A DNA stretch of 32,841 nt, taken from Clostridia bacterium. Its GTDB lineage: Bacteria > Bacillota > Clostridia > Oscillospirales > CAG-382. The number at the start of each line of letters is the position of its first letter. Position 1 is the first letter of the stretch. A program made the translations under genes and the position numbers. A model generated the notes under the pieces. That model was not told the DNA's origin. It was given only the letters and a program-made list of their open reading frames with translations, and did not search any database. The stretch covers positions 1 to 32,841 of the forward strand of contig JAGBXS010000119.1 of NCBI GenBank assembly GCA_017629175.1, in the 5' to 3' direction. Shown in pieces: positions 8,621-16,369 of the stretch.

Positions 8621-8669
8621 CGCTTGGCGCCGCGCCTTCCTACGGAGGTTCTTCGCGGTGCTGAAAGCG
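8621..8669 (+). promoter_or_regulatory. structured 5' leader hairpin upstream of the fakA-type gene
   Basis: Three stacked helices can form: CGCTT (8621-8625) with AAGCG (8665-8669), GCGCCGCG (8627-8634) with CGCGGTGC (8654-8661, one G-U), and CCTTC (8635-8639) with GGAGG (8644-8648). The long hairpin ends 7 nt before the AAAGGA ribosome binding site (8677-8682), so it could affect translation. A smaller hairpin, GTGCTT...AAGCAC, precedes it near 8595-8611. No known riboswitch class was recognised. Confidence 0.5.
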
Positions 8670-8695
8670 AATCAAGAAAGGAACCCGATATACGT

Positions 8696-10354
8696 ATGAG
8701 TGAAGTTGCAAACGTTCCTACCGCCATTGGCGGGGCGCAATACGCCGGCATGATCCGTTCTGCCGCCAACGCGCTCTTAAATCAGAAGGATCTGATCAAT
8801 CGTTTGAACGTATACCCCGTTCCCGACGGAGATACCGGCAGTAACATGAGCATGACCATGAAGCCCGCCGGCGATCTGAACGGACAAACGAGCAGTCTTT
8901 CCGAGTGTGCCGATAAGGTAGCAAGTCTTTTCCTGCGCGCCGCACGCGGCAATTCCGGCGTTATTCTTTCGCTGTTCTTCCGCGGCTTGGCAAAGGGGTT
9001 CAAGGGGGTAACGGAAGCGGGCACCGCAGAGGTGGTTGCCGCTTTTGAAAAAGGTGTCAAAGAGGCTTACAAGGCGGTGCAGTATCCCAGAGAGGGTACC
9101 ATCCTCACCGTTATGAGAAGCTGTACGGAAATCGAGACAGAGGGGCTTGATCTCTTAGGGCTGTTTGACCGTATGTACGATGCGGCGGCAGATATGCTGG
9201 AGAAGACTCCCGATATGCTTCCCGTATTGAAGCAGGCCGGCGTGGTGGATTCCGGCGGCAGAGGCTTCTTGGAAATTCTTTACGGTATGCGCGCTTATTT
9301 GAAGGGTGCGCCCGTGGAGTCCGAGAGCAAGGCAGAGACCAAGGAGAGTGCGGATTTCGCAAGCTTTGATCCCGCCAGCATTGAAAACCCCTACTGCACG
9401 GAATGTATCATCACCAAAAATCCGGAATACACGAAGGAAGGCAGTGTGGAAAAGCTTCGTAAGTTCGTGCTTTCCATGGGTGACTCCGTTGTGTTTGCCG
9501 AAGACAGCGAGATCGTGAAGATCCACGTCCACACCAAGGATCCCGGCAAGGTGCTTTCCGAGGCGTTGAAGTTCGGCTCTCTCTATACCGTAAAGGTAGA
9601 GAATATGCAGAACCAGCACAGCGAGCTGATCGAAAATCAGTCCGCAGAGTCCGAAAAGCCTGCGGCAGAGGAAACAACTCCCGCAGTGGCTGAGCCTGTG
9701 GAGGAATACGGCTTTGTGGCCGTTACCATGGGCGACGGTATGCGCAGCGTGTTTGAGGATCTGGGAGTTGCCGGATTTGTCAGCGGCGGCCAGACCATGA
9801 ATCCTTCCACCGAGCAGTTGGTGGAGGCGGTTTTGCAGATTCCCGCCAAGAACGTATTCATCTTCCCCAACAACTCCAACATTTGCTTGGTTGCCGAGCA
9901 GGTGCGCAGATTTGTGGAGGACAGAAACGTGTTCGTCATCCCCACCAAGAGCGTTCCCCAGGGCATTTCCGCACTGATGCAGTTTGATCCCGACGCTTCC
10001 GCCGAGGATAACCGGCAGACGATGCTGGAGGCAATGAAGGCCGTCAAGACCTTGGATATGACCTACGCGGCACACGATTCCACCGTAGACGGCGAATCCG
10101 TTACCTGCGGTCAGATCTTGGGCTTGGTGGAGCATAAGGTGCGTTACGTTGCAGACAGCCAGGCGGAATGCATGGAAAAGATGCTTCCCGAGCTGGAGGG
10201 TGCTTCCTACATCACCGTCTTCTACGGCAGTGACGTTTCCGAGGAAGAGGCAAACGAGACCTTGGCATTCCTGCAGAGCAAGGCTCCCGATACGGAGATC
10301 GCTCTTCTTTCCGGCGGTCAGCCCTTGTATTATTACGTTATTTCCGTTGAATAA
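8696..10354 (+). CDS. fakA: DAK2/DhaL domain protein, fatty-acid kinase catalytic subunit FakA (YloV-like)
   Basis: A 552-residue cytoplasmic protein, the usual FakA length. The ATG at 8696 is preferred; the frame extends upstream to a TTG inside the leader hairpin, which has no ribosome binding site. The N-terminal DhaL (DAK2) domain shows NVYPVPDGDTGSNMSMTM (residues 38-55, with Asp44 and Asp46 binding Mg-ATP), ARGNSGVILS and VVDSGGRGFLEIL. The middle and C-terminal FakA regions show ITKNPEY, KIHVHTKDPGKVL and IFPNNSNICLVAEQ. FakA phosphorylates fatty acids bound to a FakB (DegV) partner, feeding exogenous fatty acids into phospholipid synthesis; no fakB is visible here. The common neighbour yloU (Asp23 family) is not adjacent. 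The gene has its own promoter and terminator. The AAAGGA is 13 nt from the ATG, rather far, which may suit control by the leader. Confidence 0.9.
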   Translation: MSEVANVPTAIGGAQYAGMIRSAANALLNQKDLINRLNVYPVPDGDTGSNMSMTMKPAGDLNGQTSSLSECADKVASLFLRAARGNSGVILSLFFRGLAKGFKGVTEAGTAEVVAAFEKGVKEAYKAVQYPREGTILTVMRSCTEIETEGLDLLGLFDRMYDAAADMLEKTPDMLPVLKQAGVVDSGGRGFLEILYGMRAYLKGAPVESESKAETKESADFASFDPASIENPYCTECIITKNPEYTKEGSVEKLRKFVLSMGDSVVFAEDSEIVKIHVHTKDPGKVLSEALKFGSLYTVKVENMQNQHSELIENQSAESEKPAAEETTPAVAEPVEEYGFVAVTMGDGMRSVFEDLGVAGFVSGGQTMNPSTEQLVEAVLQIPAKNVFIFPNNSNICLVAEQVRRFVEDRNVFVIPTKSVPQGISALMQFDPDASAEDNRQTMLEAMKAVKTLDMTYAAHDSTVDGESVTCGQILGLVEHKVRYVADSQAECMEKMLPELEGASYITVFYGSDVSEEEANETLAFLQSKAPDTEIALLSGGQPLYYYVISVE

Positions 10355-10362
10355 GCGTTCCA

Positions 10363-10399
10363 AAAAGCAGTCGAGAAAAATCGGCTGCTTTTGTTTTTT
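10363..10399 (+). terminator. intrinsic terminator after fakA
   Basis: A 12-bp stem, AAAAGCAGTCGA (10363-10374) with TCGGCTGCTTTT (10381-10392), one G-U pair, loop GAAAAA, followed by GTTTTTT. Confidence 0.88.
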
Positions 10400-10431
10400 G
10401 AGAATATTTTTTGTTTTTCTCTCATAAGAAC

Positions 10432-10461
10432 TTGACATTACGTAGGAAAATCTTGTATTAT
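10432..10461 (+). promoter_or_regulatory. sigma-A promoter of the aromatic amino acid operon
   Basis: TTGACA (10432-10437), 18 nt, TATTAT (10456-10461). Transcription would begin near 10468, only ~25 nt before the aroB ATG, so there is no room for a T-box or leader-peptide attenuator. Confidence 0.8.
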
Positions 10462-10491
10462 AGGAACATCGAAATATATGCGAGGCACCCT

Positions 10492-11541
10492 ATGGCAACG
10501 GTAACCGTTAAAGCATCAACAGAATACAACGTCATCATTGAAGAAGGACTTTTGGGAAAGATCGGTTCTCTTGCAAGAGAGCTGTTGCCCGGCAAGGTAG
10601 CCGCCTTGATCACCGAGGAGCGCGTGAATGCCCTTTACGGAGATAGGGTGGAGAATACGCTTACCGAGGCGGGCTTTACCGTATTCCGCTTGGTGCTTCC
10701 CCCGGGGGAGGAGACCAAATGTCTCGCCCGCTTCGGGGAGGTGCTGGAATTCCTTGCCGCGTGCAAGCTCACCCGCACCGACGCAGTGTTTGCCCTGGGC
10801 GGCGGTGTCATCGGTGACCTGGCAGGCTTTGCCTCTGCGGTGTATCTCCGCGGGATCCGCTATGTTCAGATCCCCACCACCCTTTTGGCGGCGGTGGATT
10901 CCTCCGTGGGAGGAAAAACCGCCATCGATTTGGAGGGCGGCAAGAATTTGGCGGGGGCGTTCCACCAGCCTGCGGCGGTGTATTGCGATCCGCTGGTGCT
11001 GAAGACCCTTTCTCCCTCTGTATTTTCCGACGGGTGTGCCGAGGTGATCAAATACGCAGTGCTGAAGGGAGAGCCCTTGCTTTCCCTGCTGGCCAATCCC
11101 GATAAAGCCGATTGGACGGAGATCATCACACGGTGCGTGTCCATCAAGCGGGACATTGTGGAAGAGGATGAATTCGACACCGGCATACGGATGCTTTTGA
11201 ATTTGGGGCACACTGTTGGCCACGCCATTGAGAAGCAGTCTCATTTTGCCGTCTCCCACGGAAGCGCCGTTGCTATGGGCACGGTGATCGCCGCAAGAGC
11301 TTCGGAGAAGCTGGGGCTTTGCCAAGAAGGCTTGGCCGAGCAGATCAAAGAATTGCTGGTCAAATACGGTCTGCCCACCGACTCCCCTTACCCGGGAGAG
11401 CTTTTGAAGGACAGCTTACTTTCCGATAAAAAGCGGGCGGGCGATACCCTGCATTTGATCCTCCCCAAGGGGTTTGGGGATTGCGTTATCTACCCCGTAG
11501 CCATAAGAGAGCTTTCCTCTATTTTTGAAACCATTTTGTAA
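10492..11541 (+). CDS. aroB: 3-dehydroquinate synthase
   Basis: A 349-residue protein, typical AroB length. It converts DAHP to 3-dehydroquinate, step 2 of the shikimate pathway, using NAD+ and a divalent metal. Signatures are PPGEETK (substrate/nucleotide region), ALGGGVIGDLAGFASAVYLRG (NAD-binding, read in two parts), IPTTLLAAVDSSVGGKT, GGKNLAGAFHQP, EVIKYAVL (the metal-ligand Glu), and NLGHTVGHAIE with the metal-ligand His. The ATG at 10492 follows GAGG with 6-nt spacing; an upstream extension in frame overlaps the promoter and is discarded. First gene of a five-gene operon; aroA follows after 17 bp. Confidence 0.96.
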   Translation: MATVTVKASTEYNVIIEEGLLGKIGSLARELLPGKVAALITEERVNALYGDRVENTLTEAGFTVFRLVLPPGEETKCLARFGEVLEFLAACKLTRTDAVFALGGGVIGDLAGFASAVYLRGIRYVQIPTTLLAAVDSSVGGKTAIDLEGGKNLAGAFHQPAAVYCDPLVLKTLSPSVFSDGCAEVIKYAVLKGEPLLSLLANPDKADWTEIITRCVSIKRDIVEEDEFDTGIRMLLNLGHTVGHAIEKQSHFAVSHGSAVAMGTVIAARASEKLGLCQEGLAEQIKELLVKYGLPTDSPYPGELLKDSLLSDKKRAGDTLHLILPKGFGDCVIYPVAIRELSSIFETIL

Positions 11542-11558
11542 AAACGGGATATTGATCC

Positions 11559-12815
11559 ATGAATATTGTCATCCATCCCTCCAAAGCGGAGGGTGAACTG
11601 AGGGCGATCCCCTCAAAATCCTATATGCACCGCGCCTTGGTCTGCGCCGCGCTGGCGGACAAGCCCACAGCCTTGTATTGCCCCGAGTCCAATCGGGATA
11701 TTCAAGCCACCGTGGAATGTCTTTGCGCCTTGGGAGCGGAGATCCAAGAGGACGGCGGCGTGTATACCGTTTGCCCCATCTCTTGGGAGCGGGAGGAAGC
11801 GGCTTGTTTGGACTGCCACGAAAGCGGTTCTACCCTTCGGTTTCTTCTCCCCCTGGCAGCGGCCTTGGGGCGTTCCGCATATCTGCACACCAGTGGAAGG
11901 CTTACCCAAAGACCTCTTTCCCCGTTGTACGAGGAATTGTTGCGCCACGGGGTCAAGCTATCTCCGCAGGGGGAGTCTCCCCTTTCTGTGGAGGGACAGC
12001 TGGAGGGCGGTGTTTATCGCCTTGACGGCGGGATCAGCTCCCAGTTTTTCACCGGGCTGTTGTTATCTCTGCCCTTGCTTTCCAGGGAAAGCACTGTAGA
12101 GGTGGAGGGGGTATTGGAATCCGCCCCTTACGTAGCATTGACCAGCGACGTGATGAAGAAGTTCGGGGTAGAGCCATTGGTCACCTCCGAGAAGATGCAG
12201 ATCTCCCCCGCGGCCTTCCGTTCTCCCGGCAATTTGGAGATCGAGGGCGATTGGTCCAACGCCGCCTTTTGGCTGACGGCGGGGGTTTTGGGCGGAGAGA
12301 TCCGCTTGACGGGCTTACAGAAAAATTCCGCCCAGGGCGATAAGGCCATCGTTTCTCTGCTCAGACAAATGGGGGGCGAGATCGTTGAGGAAGAAGGCGT
12401 TTATATTGCCAAGCCTTCCAAGCTCCACGGAATGGAGATCGATGCACGGGATATTCCCGACTTAGTGCCCATTCTTGCCATTGCGGCGGCCTGCGCCAAC
12501 GGCGAAACGGTAATTCGCGGCGCGGCGCGGTTGAGGCTGAAGGAAAGTGACCGTATTGAAAGCGTTTGCAAGATGTTGACGGAATTGGGGATCTCCTGCC
12601 GCGAAACGGACGACGGCATGGTGATCAAGGGCGGCGAGATGAAGGGCGGCATTGTGGACGCCTGCAACGATCACCGCATTGCCATGAGTACCACGGTTGC
12701 CTCCGTAGCCTGCCCCTTGCCCATTACCCTTTTGGGGGCGGAGGCGGTGAACAAATCCTATCCCGCGTTTTTTCGCCATTTTGAACAGCTTGGCGGAAGG
12801 GTAAAAGAGATCTGA
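11559..12815 (+). CDS. aroA: 3-phosphoshikimate 1-carboxyvinyltransferase (EPSP synthase)
   Basis: A 418-residue protein joining shikimate 3-phosphate and phosphoenolpyruvate, step 6 of the shikimate pathway. Visible residues are PSKSYMHRA (Lys20, Arg25), ESGSTLRFLLPLA (88-100), LTQRPLSPL (Arg118), SSQFFTGLLL, catalytic DIPDLVP (Asp301), LKESDRIES (Lys328, Glu329, Arg332) and CNDHRIAMS (His372, Arg373). The PEP/glyphosate loop reads SGSTLRFL where E. coli class I enzymes have NAGTAMRPL, so Pro101 is replaced by Phe95. The same divergent loop is usual in clostridial AroA as far as I recall. Second gene of the aro operon, 20 bp before aroC. Confidence 0.96.
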   Translation: MNIVIHPSKAEGELRAIPSKSYMHRALVCAALADKPTALYCPESNRDIQATVECLCALGAEIQEDGGVYTVCPISWEREEAACLDCHESGSTLRFLLPLAAALGRSAYLHTSGRLTQRPLSPLYEELLRHGVKLSPQGESPLSVEGQLEGGVYRLDGGISSQFFTGLLLSLPLLSRESTVEVEGVLESAPYVALTSDVMKKFGVEPLVTSEKMQISPAAFRSPGNLEIEGDWSNAAFWLTAGVLGGEIRLTGLQKNSAQGDKAIVSLLRQMGGEIVEEEGVYIAKPSKLHGMEIDARDIPDLVPILAIAAACANGETVIRGAARLRLKESDRIESVCKMLTELGISCRETDDGMVIKGGEMKGGIVDACNDHRIAMSTTVASVACPLPITLLGAEAVNKSYPAFFRHFEQLGGRVKEI

Positions 12816-12835
12816 CAGAGAGAAGGTTTTTTGGA

Positions 12836-13903
12836 ATGTTTCACTTTGGAAACCGCCTGCAGGTGCAGGTATTCGGACAATCCCACTCCCCTGCCATGGG
12901 TGTGGTGATAGATAACTTTCCTGCGGGAATGCATATTGACAGCGAAAGGCTCGCCGCCTTCATGGAGCGACGTGCCCCCGGGCGGGATGCCTTTTCCACC
13001 CGCCGAAGAGAACCCGACGCGGTGGAATTCCTCTCCGGTGTGGTAGAGAACGTTACCACCGGCGCGCCTATCTGCGCCATGATCCGTAACACGGACACCC
13101 GCAGCCGGGATTACGATAAATTGGCGGATATTCCCCGCCCTGCCCATGCAGATCTCACGGCCTATTTTAAGTACGGTAATCACAGAGATCATCGGGGCGG
13201 CGGAGAATTCTCGGGACGGTTGACGGCTCCTGTTTGCGTGGCGGGATATCTTGCCATGCTCCTTTTGGAGGAGAAAGGGATCCGTGTGGGTGCCCACATC
13301 GCCTCCGTGGGGGATGTTTTTGACGACATCTTTTCCCTTTACGTTCCCGAAGAAGAGCTTTACGCCCCCGGGAAGAAGGCTTTTCCCGTATTGAACGACG
13401 AAAAGGGACTTGCCATGCAGGAGGTGATCCTGCAGGCGAAGGGGGATGCCGATTCCGTTGGCGGCAGTATTGAATGTGCCGTGACGGGACTCCCCGCAGG
13501 TGTGGGAGGCAGCTCCTTTGACGGCTTGGAGGGACGGATCGCTTTGGCAGCCTTTGGGATCCCTGCAGTCAAGGGGATCGAGTTCGGAAGCGGTTTTTGC
13601 GGCTGCGGCAAGCGAGGCTCGGAAAATAACGACGCCATCCGCACCGACGGCAAGAAGATCTACACCGAGACCAACAACGCAGGAGGAATCTTAGGCGGGA
13701 TCACCAACGGGATGCCCGTGGTGTTCCGCGTGGGGATCAAGCCCACGCCCTCCATCGGGAAGGTACAAAAGAGCGTTTCCCTTTCCCGTATGGAAAACAC
13801 GGAATTGACCGTTCAAGGACGGCACGATCCCTGCATCGTTCCCAGAGCCGTTCCCGTGGTGGAGGCTATCGCCGCTTTGGCCGTGGCGGATTGTTTGCTA
13901 TAA
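12836..13903 (+). CDS. aroC: chorismate synthase
   Basis: A 355-residue flavoenzyme that removes phosphate from EPSP to give chorismate, the last step of the common pathway, using reduced FMN. Motifs are FGQSHSPAMG (catalytic His17), GNHRDHRGGGEFSGR (FMN/substrate loop), NNDAIRTDGKK, TNNAGGILGGITNG and KPTPSI, all family hallmarks. Length matches the bacterial enzyme. The ATG at 12836 has a weak GAGAGAAGG upstream. It lies 20 bp after aroA and 15 bp before pheA. No flavin reductase domain is present, so reduced flavin must come from elsewhere (monofunctional type). Confidence 0.96.
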   Translation: MFHFGNRLQVQVFGQSHSPAMGVVIDNFPAGMHIDSERLAAFMERRAPGRDAFSTRRREPDAVEFLSGVVENVTTGAPICAMIRNTDTRSRDYDKLADIPRPAHADLTAYFKYGNHRDHRGGGEFSGRLTAPVCVAGYLAMLLLEEKGIRVGAHIASVGDVFDDIFSLYVPEEELYAPGKKAFPVLNDEKGLAMQEVILQAKGDADSVGGSIECAVTGLPAGVGGSSFDGLEGRIALAAFGIPAVKGIEFGSGFCGCGKRGSENNDAIRTDGKKIYTETNNAGGILGGITNGMPVVFRVGIKPTPSIGKVQKSVSLSRMENTELTVQGRHDPCIVPRAVPVVEAIAALAVADCLL

Positions 13904-13918
13904 GCACAAGAGGTTTTT

Positions 13919-15061
13919 ATGGATATCAAGGATTACAGAGACCGATTAGATGAAATAGACGCACAGCTTGCAGAGCTGTTCTGCCGCCGCATGGAGATCT
14001 GCGGTGAGATTGCCACCTGGAAAAAAGAAAACGGCAAGCCTATCTTTGACAAAAACAGAGAACGGGAAAAGCTGAATTCCGTGGCAAAAATGGGAGATCC
14101 CAAGTTCGAGCCCCATTTGCGAGGATTGTTCCGCTCCATGATGGGTTACAGCCGTTCCTATCAGCACAAGCTCACCGATCCTGCCTCCGTGCTGGCAGAA
14201 GAGATCCTTCGCGCCAGATTGGAGACCCCCGAGCTGTTCCCCACGGAAGCGGTGGTGGCCTGCCAGGGCGTTGAGGGGGCGTATTCCTCCATCGCCTGCG
14301 AGAAGCTCTTCCGCGACCCCGAGGTCAAGTTCTGCCCCACCTTTGAGGATGTTTTTAAGGCGGTGGACAGCGGGGAGGCGCGCTACGGCGTGTTGCCCAT
14401 CGAAAACAGCACCGCAGGCTCTGTGAAGGCGAACTATGATCTTTTGGTAAAATATCAGTGCCATATCGTGAGAAGCACCCGTCTTTTGATCAGTCATTGC
14501 TTGCTGACCAAGCCCGGGGCGAAGCTTGAGGATCTCAAGGTGATCTATTCCCACGAGCAGGCCATCAGCCAGTGCGGAAGATTTTTGTCTTCCCTGCACG
14601 GGGTTGAGGTCAAGCCTTGCGCCAACACCGCCGTTGCGGCGAAAATGGTGGCAGAGGGCTCGGATAAAGGAATCGCGGCCATCTCCTCCCGCGCCTGCGC
14701 GGAGCTTTACGGTCTTTCCATTTTGGCGGAGACCATTCAGGATACCGGCGCCAACCGCACCCGCTTTATCTGTATTTCCAAGAAGCGGGAGATCTACCCC
14801 GGTGCCAACCGCACCACCCTCACCATGGTGTTGAAGCATAAGCCCGGCGCCTTGTTCTCCGCCTTGGAGCGTTGCAACGAGCTGGGAGTCAATCTGGTGA
14901 AGCTGGAGAGCCGTCCCCTGCCGGAAAGAGATTTTGAATTTTTGTTCTACCTGGATCTGGATATTCCCGCCGCCTCCCCTGTTTTGGGCGAATTGATCGC
15001 GCTGTTGGAGTCGGAGGCGGAGGAGCTTCGCTATCTGGGCAGTTATTCTGAGGTCGTTTGA
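13919..15061 (+). CDS. pheA: bifunctional chorismate mutase / prephenate dehydratase (P-protein)
   Basis: A 380-residue fusion enzyme converting chorismate to prephenate and on to phenylpyruvate, the committed branch to phenylalanine. The AroQ-type chorismate mutase spans residues 1-85 (LDEIDAQLAELFCRRMEI, KNREREKL). Prephenate dehydratase spans ~110-285 (QGVEGAYSS, LPIENSTAGSV, ISHCLLTKPG, YSHEQAISQC and the catalytic NRTRF at 279-283). A regulatory ACT domain spans ~298-375, with GALF (310-313) and ESRP (330-333), the phenylalanine-binding motifs, so feedback inhibition by Phe is expected. Its TGA overlaps the ATG of aroE/aroK by one base (TGATG), implying translational coupling. No tyrosine-branch gene (tyrA) is in the window. 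Confidence 0.96.
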   Translation: MDIKDYRDRLDEIDAQLAELFCRRMEICGEIATWKKENGKPIFDKNREREKLNSVAKMGDPKFEPHLRGLFRSMMGYSRSYQHKLTDPASVLAEEILRARLETPELFPTEAVVACQGVEGAYSSIACEKLFRDPEVKFCPTFEDVFKAVDSGEARYGVLPIENSTAGSVKANYDLLVKYQCHIVRSTRLLISHCLLTKPGAKLEDLKVIYSHEQAISQCGRFLSSLHGVEVKPCANTAVAAKMVAEGSDKGIAAISSRACAELYGLSILAETIQDTGANRTRFICISKKREIYPGANRTTLTMVLKHKPGALFSALERCNELGVNLVKLESRPLPERDFEFLFYLDLDIPAASPVLGELIALLESEAEELRYLGSYSEVV

Positions 15062-16284
15062 TGAAGCCTTACGGACTTTTGGGAGAGAAGCTGGGGCACA
15101 GCTTTTCTCCGTTGATCCATTCCCGTTTGGGAGAGTATGAATACCGATTGTTCCCCACCCCCAAGGAAGAGCTGGATGCCTTTCTCACCGGCGGGAGCTT
15201 TGCAGGGCTGAACGTCACCATGCCGTACAAGAAGGCAGTGATCCCTTACTGCAAAGAGCTTTCCCCTCTGGCAAAGCGGCTGGGCAGTGTGAACACCCTC
15301 AAAGTCACCCATGAGGGGCTTATGGGATACAACACCGATTACTACGGGTTTGCTCATATGCTTGCCAGTGGGAATATTCCCGTCGTCGGGGAAAAATGCG
15401 CCGTGATCGGAAGCGGCGGGGTCTCCCCCACGGTTTGCGCCGTGCTGGAGGATCTGGGTGCGGAAAAGATCACGGTGGTGTCCCATAAGATGAACACCCC
15501 CGCCTTTATCGAGACCATTGCGGATCATACCGTGGTAGTGAACACCTCTCCCGTGGGGATGTTCCCCGGCAATGGAGTGTCTCCCGTGGATCTGAGACAG
15601 TTTCACAGTCTGCGGGGCGTGGCGGATCTGATCTACAACCCTTTGAAGACTGCGTTGCTGCTGCAAGCAGAGGAGCTTGGCGTTCCCCGGGTGGGAGGAC
15701 TTTCCATGCTGGTGGCTCAGGCCAAGCAGGCAGCGGAGATCTTTGAGGACAAGTCTTTGGATAACGGGATCATTGATACAGTTACCCGCGAGCTTGAAGG
15801 TCTCTGCGAGACGGTTTGCCTGATCGGTATGCCCGGAAGCGGCAAGACCACCATAGGCAAACTGCTGGCGGAAAAATTGGGCAAGGAATTTGTCGATACC
15901 GATGAAGCAATTGTACGTGCCGCAGGAAAATCCATCCCCGAGATCTTTTCGGAAGACGGCGAGGATGCCTTCCGCAGGCTTGAAACCAAGGTGCTTGCGG
16001 AGGCTACCGCCAAAAGCGGGCGTGTGATCGCCACCGGCGGCGGCGCGGTTGTTCGACCGGAAAACCGCAATCTTTTGAAGCAGAACGGACGAATCGTTTT
16101 GGTAGAGCGAGGCTTGGATGCACTGTCCACAGAAGGCAGACCCCTTTCCTCCTCCGAGGATGCCCTGCGAAGGCTCTACGAGGAGCGCCAGCCGATTTAT
16201 CGATCCTTAGCGGATATCATTGTTCAAAACGCAAAAATCCCTGCAGAAGCCGTTACGGCGCTTCTGGAAGAATTAAACTTGTAA
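15061..16284 (+). CDS. aroEK: shikimate dehydrogenase-shikimate kinase fusion (AroE-AroK)
   Basis: A 407-residue two-domain enzyme. Residues 1-~245 are shikimate dehydrogenase: GHSFSPLIHS (substrate), LNVTMPYKK (Lys57 catalytic), NTDYYGF (Asp93), VIGSGGVSP (116-123, NADP P-loop), NTSPVGM, and GGLSMLVAQAKQA (Gln220). Residues ~250-407 are shikimate kinase: LIGMPGSGKTT (Walker A, 254-264), DTDEAI (279-284), FRRLE (304-308), ATGGGAV (324-330), EGRPL (358-362) and a QPIYRSLAD end. It therefore does steps 4 and 5, dehydroshikimate to shikimate to shikimate 3-phosphate, in one polypeptide. The ATG at 15061 overlaps the pheA stop. After the dehydrogenase P-loop the strand ends in VVSHK rather than the common NRT, so the cofactor-specificity loop is non-standard. 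Confidence 0.94.
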   Translation: MKPYGLLGEKLGHSFSPLIHSRLGEYEYRLFPTPKEELDAFLTGGSFAGLNVTMPYKKAVIPYCKELSPLAKRLGSVNTLKVTHEGLMGYNTDYYGFAHMLASGNIPVVGEKCAVIGSGGVSPTVCAVLEDLGAEKITVVSHKMNTPAFIETIADHTVVVNTSPVGMFPGNGVSPVDLRQFHSLRGVADLIYNPLKTALLLQAEELGVPRVGGLSMLVAQAKQAAEIFEDKSLDNGIIDTVTRELEGLCETVCLIGMPGSGKTTIGKLLAEKLGKEFVDTDEAIVRAAGKSIPEIFSEDGEDAFRRLETKVLAEATAKSGRVIATGGGAVVRPENRNLLKQNGRIVLVERGLDALSTEGRPLSSSEDALRRLYEERQPIYRSLADIIVQNAKIPAEAVTALLEELNL

Positions 16285-16288
16285 ACGC

Positions 16289-16317
16289 AAAAGTCGCCTG
16301 CAACGGCGACTTTTTTT
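16289..16317 (+). terminator. intrinsic terminator of the aro operon
   Basis: A 10-bp perfect stem, AAAAGTCGCC (16289-16298) with GGCGACTTTT (16305-16314), followed by a continuing T-run to 16317, 4 bp after the aroE/aroK stop. Confidence 0.92.
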
Positions 16318-16321
16318 GATA

Positions 16322-16353
16322 GAAAAAAGAGCCCCCTCTTAGAGGGAGCTCTT
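16322..16353 (-). terminator. intrinsic terminator of the 871-residue surface protein gene
   Basis: Arms 16327-16338 (AAGAGCCCCCTC) and 16342-16353 (GAGGGAGCTCTT) pair with one mismatch. Read on the minus strand the stem is followed by a run of Ts (from the As at 16323-16328). Confidence 0.85.
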
Positions 16354-16369
16354 GATTATAAAGCGTGGA

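Noticed and set aside
8624..8695. N-terminal extension of the fakA-type protein from TTG 8624
   Set aside because: The codons lie inside the leader hairpin, there is no ribosome binding site, and the extension has no match to the family N-terminus.
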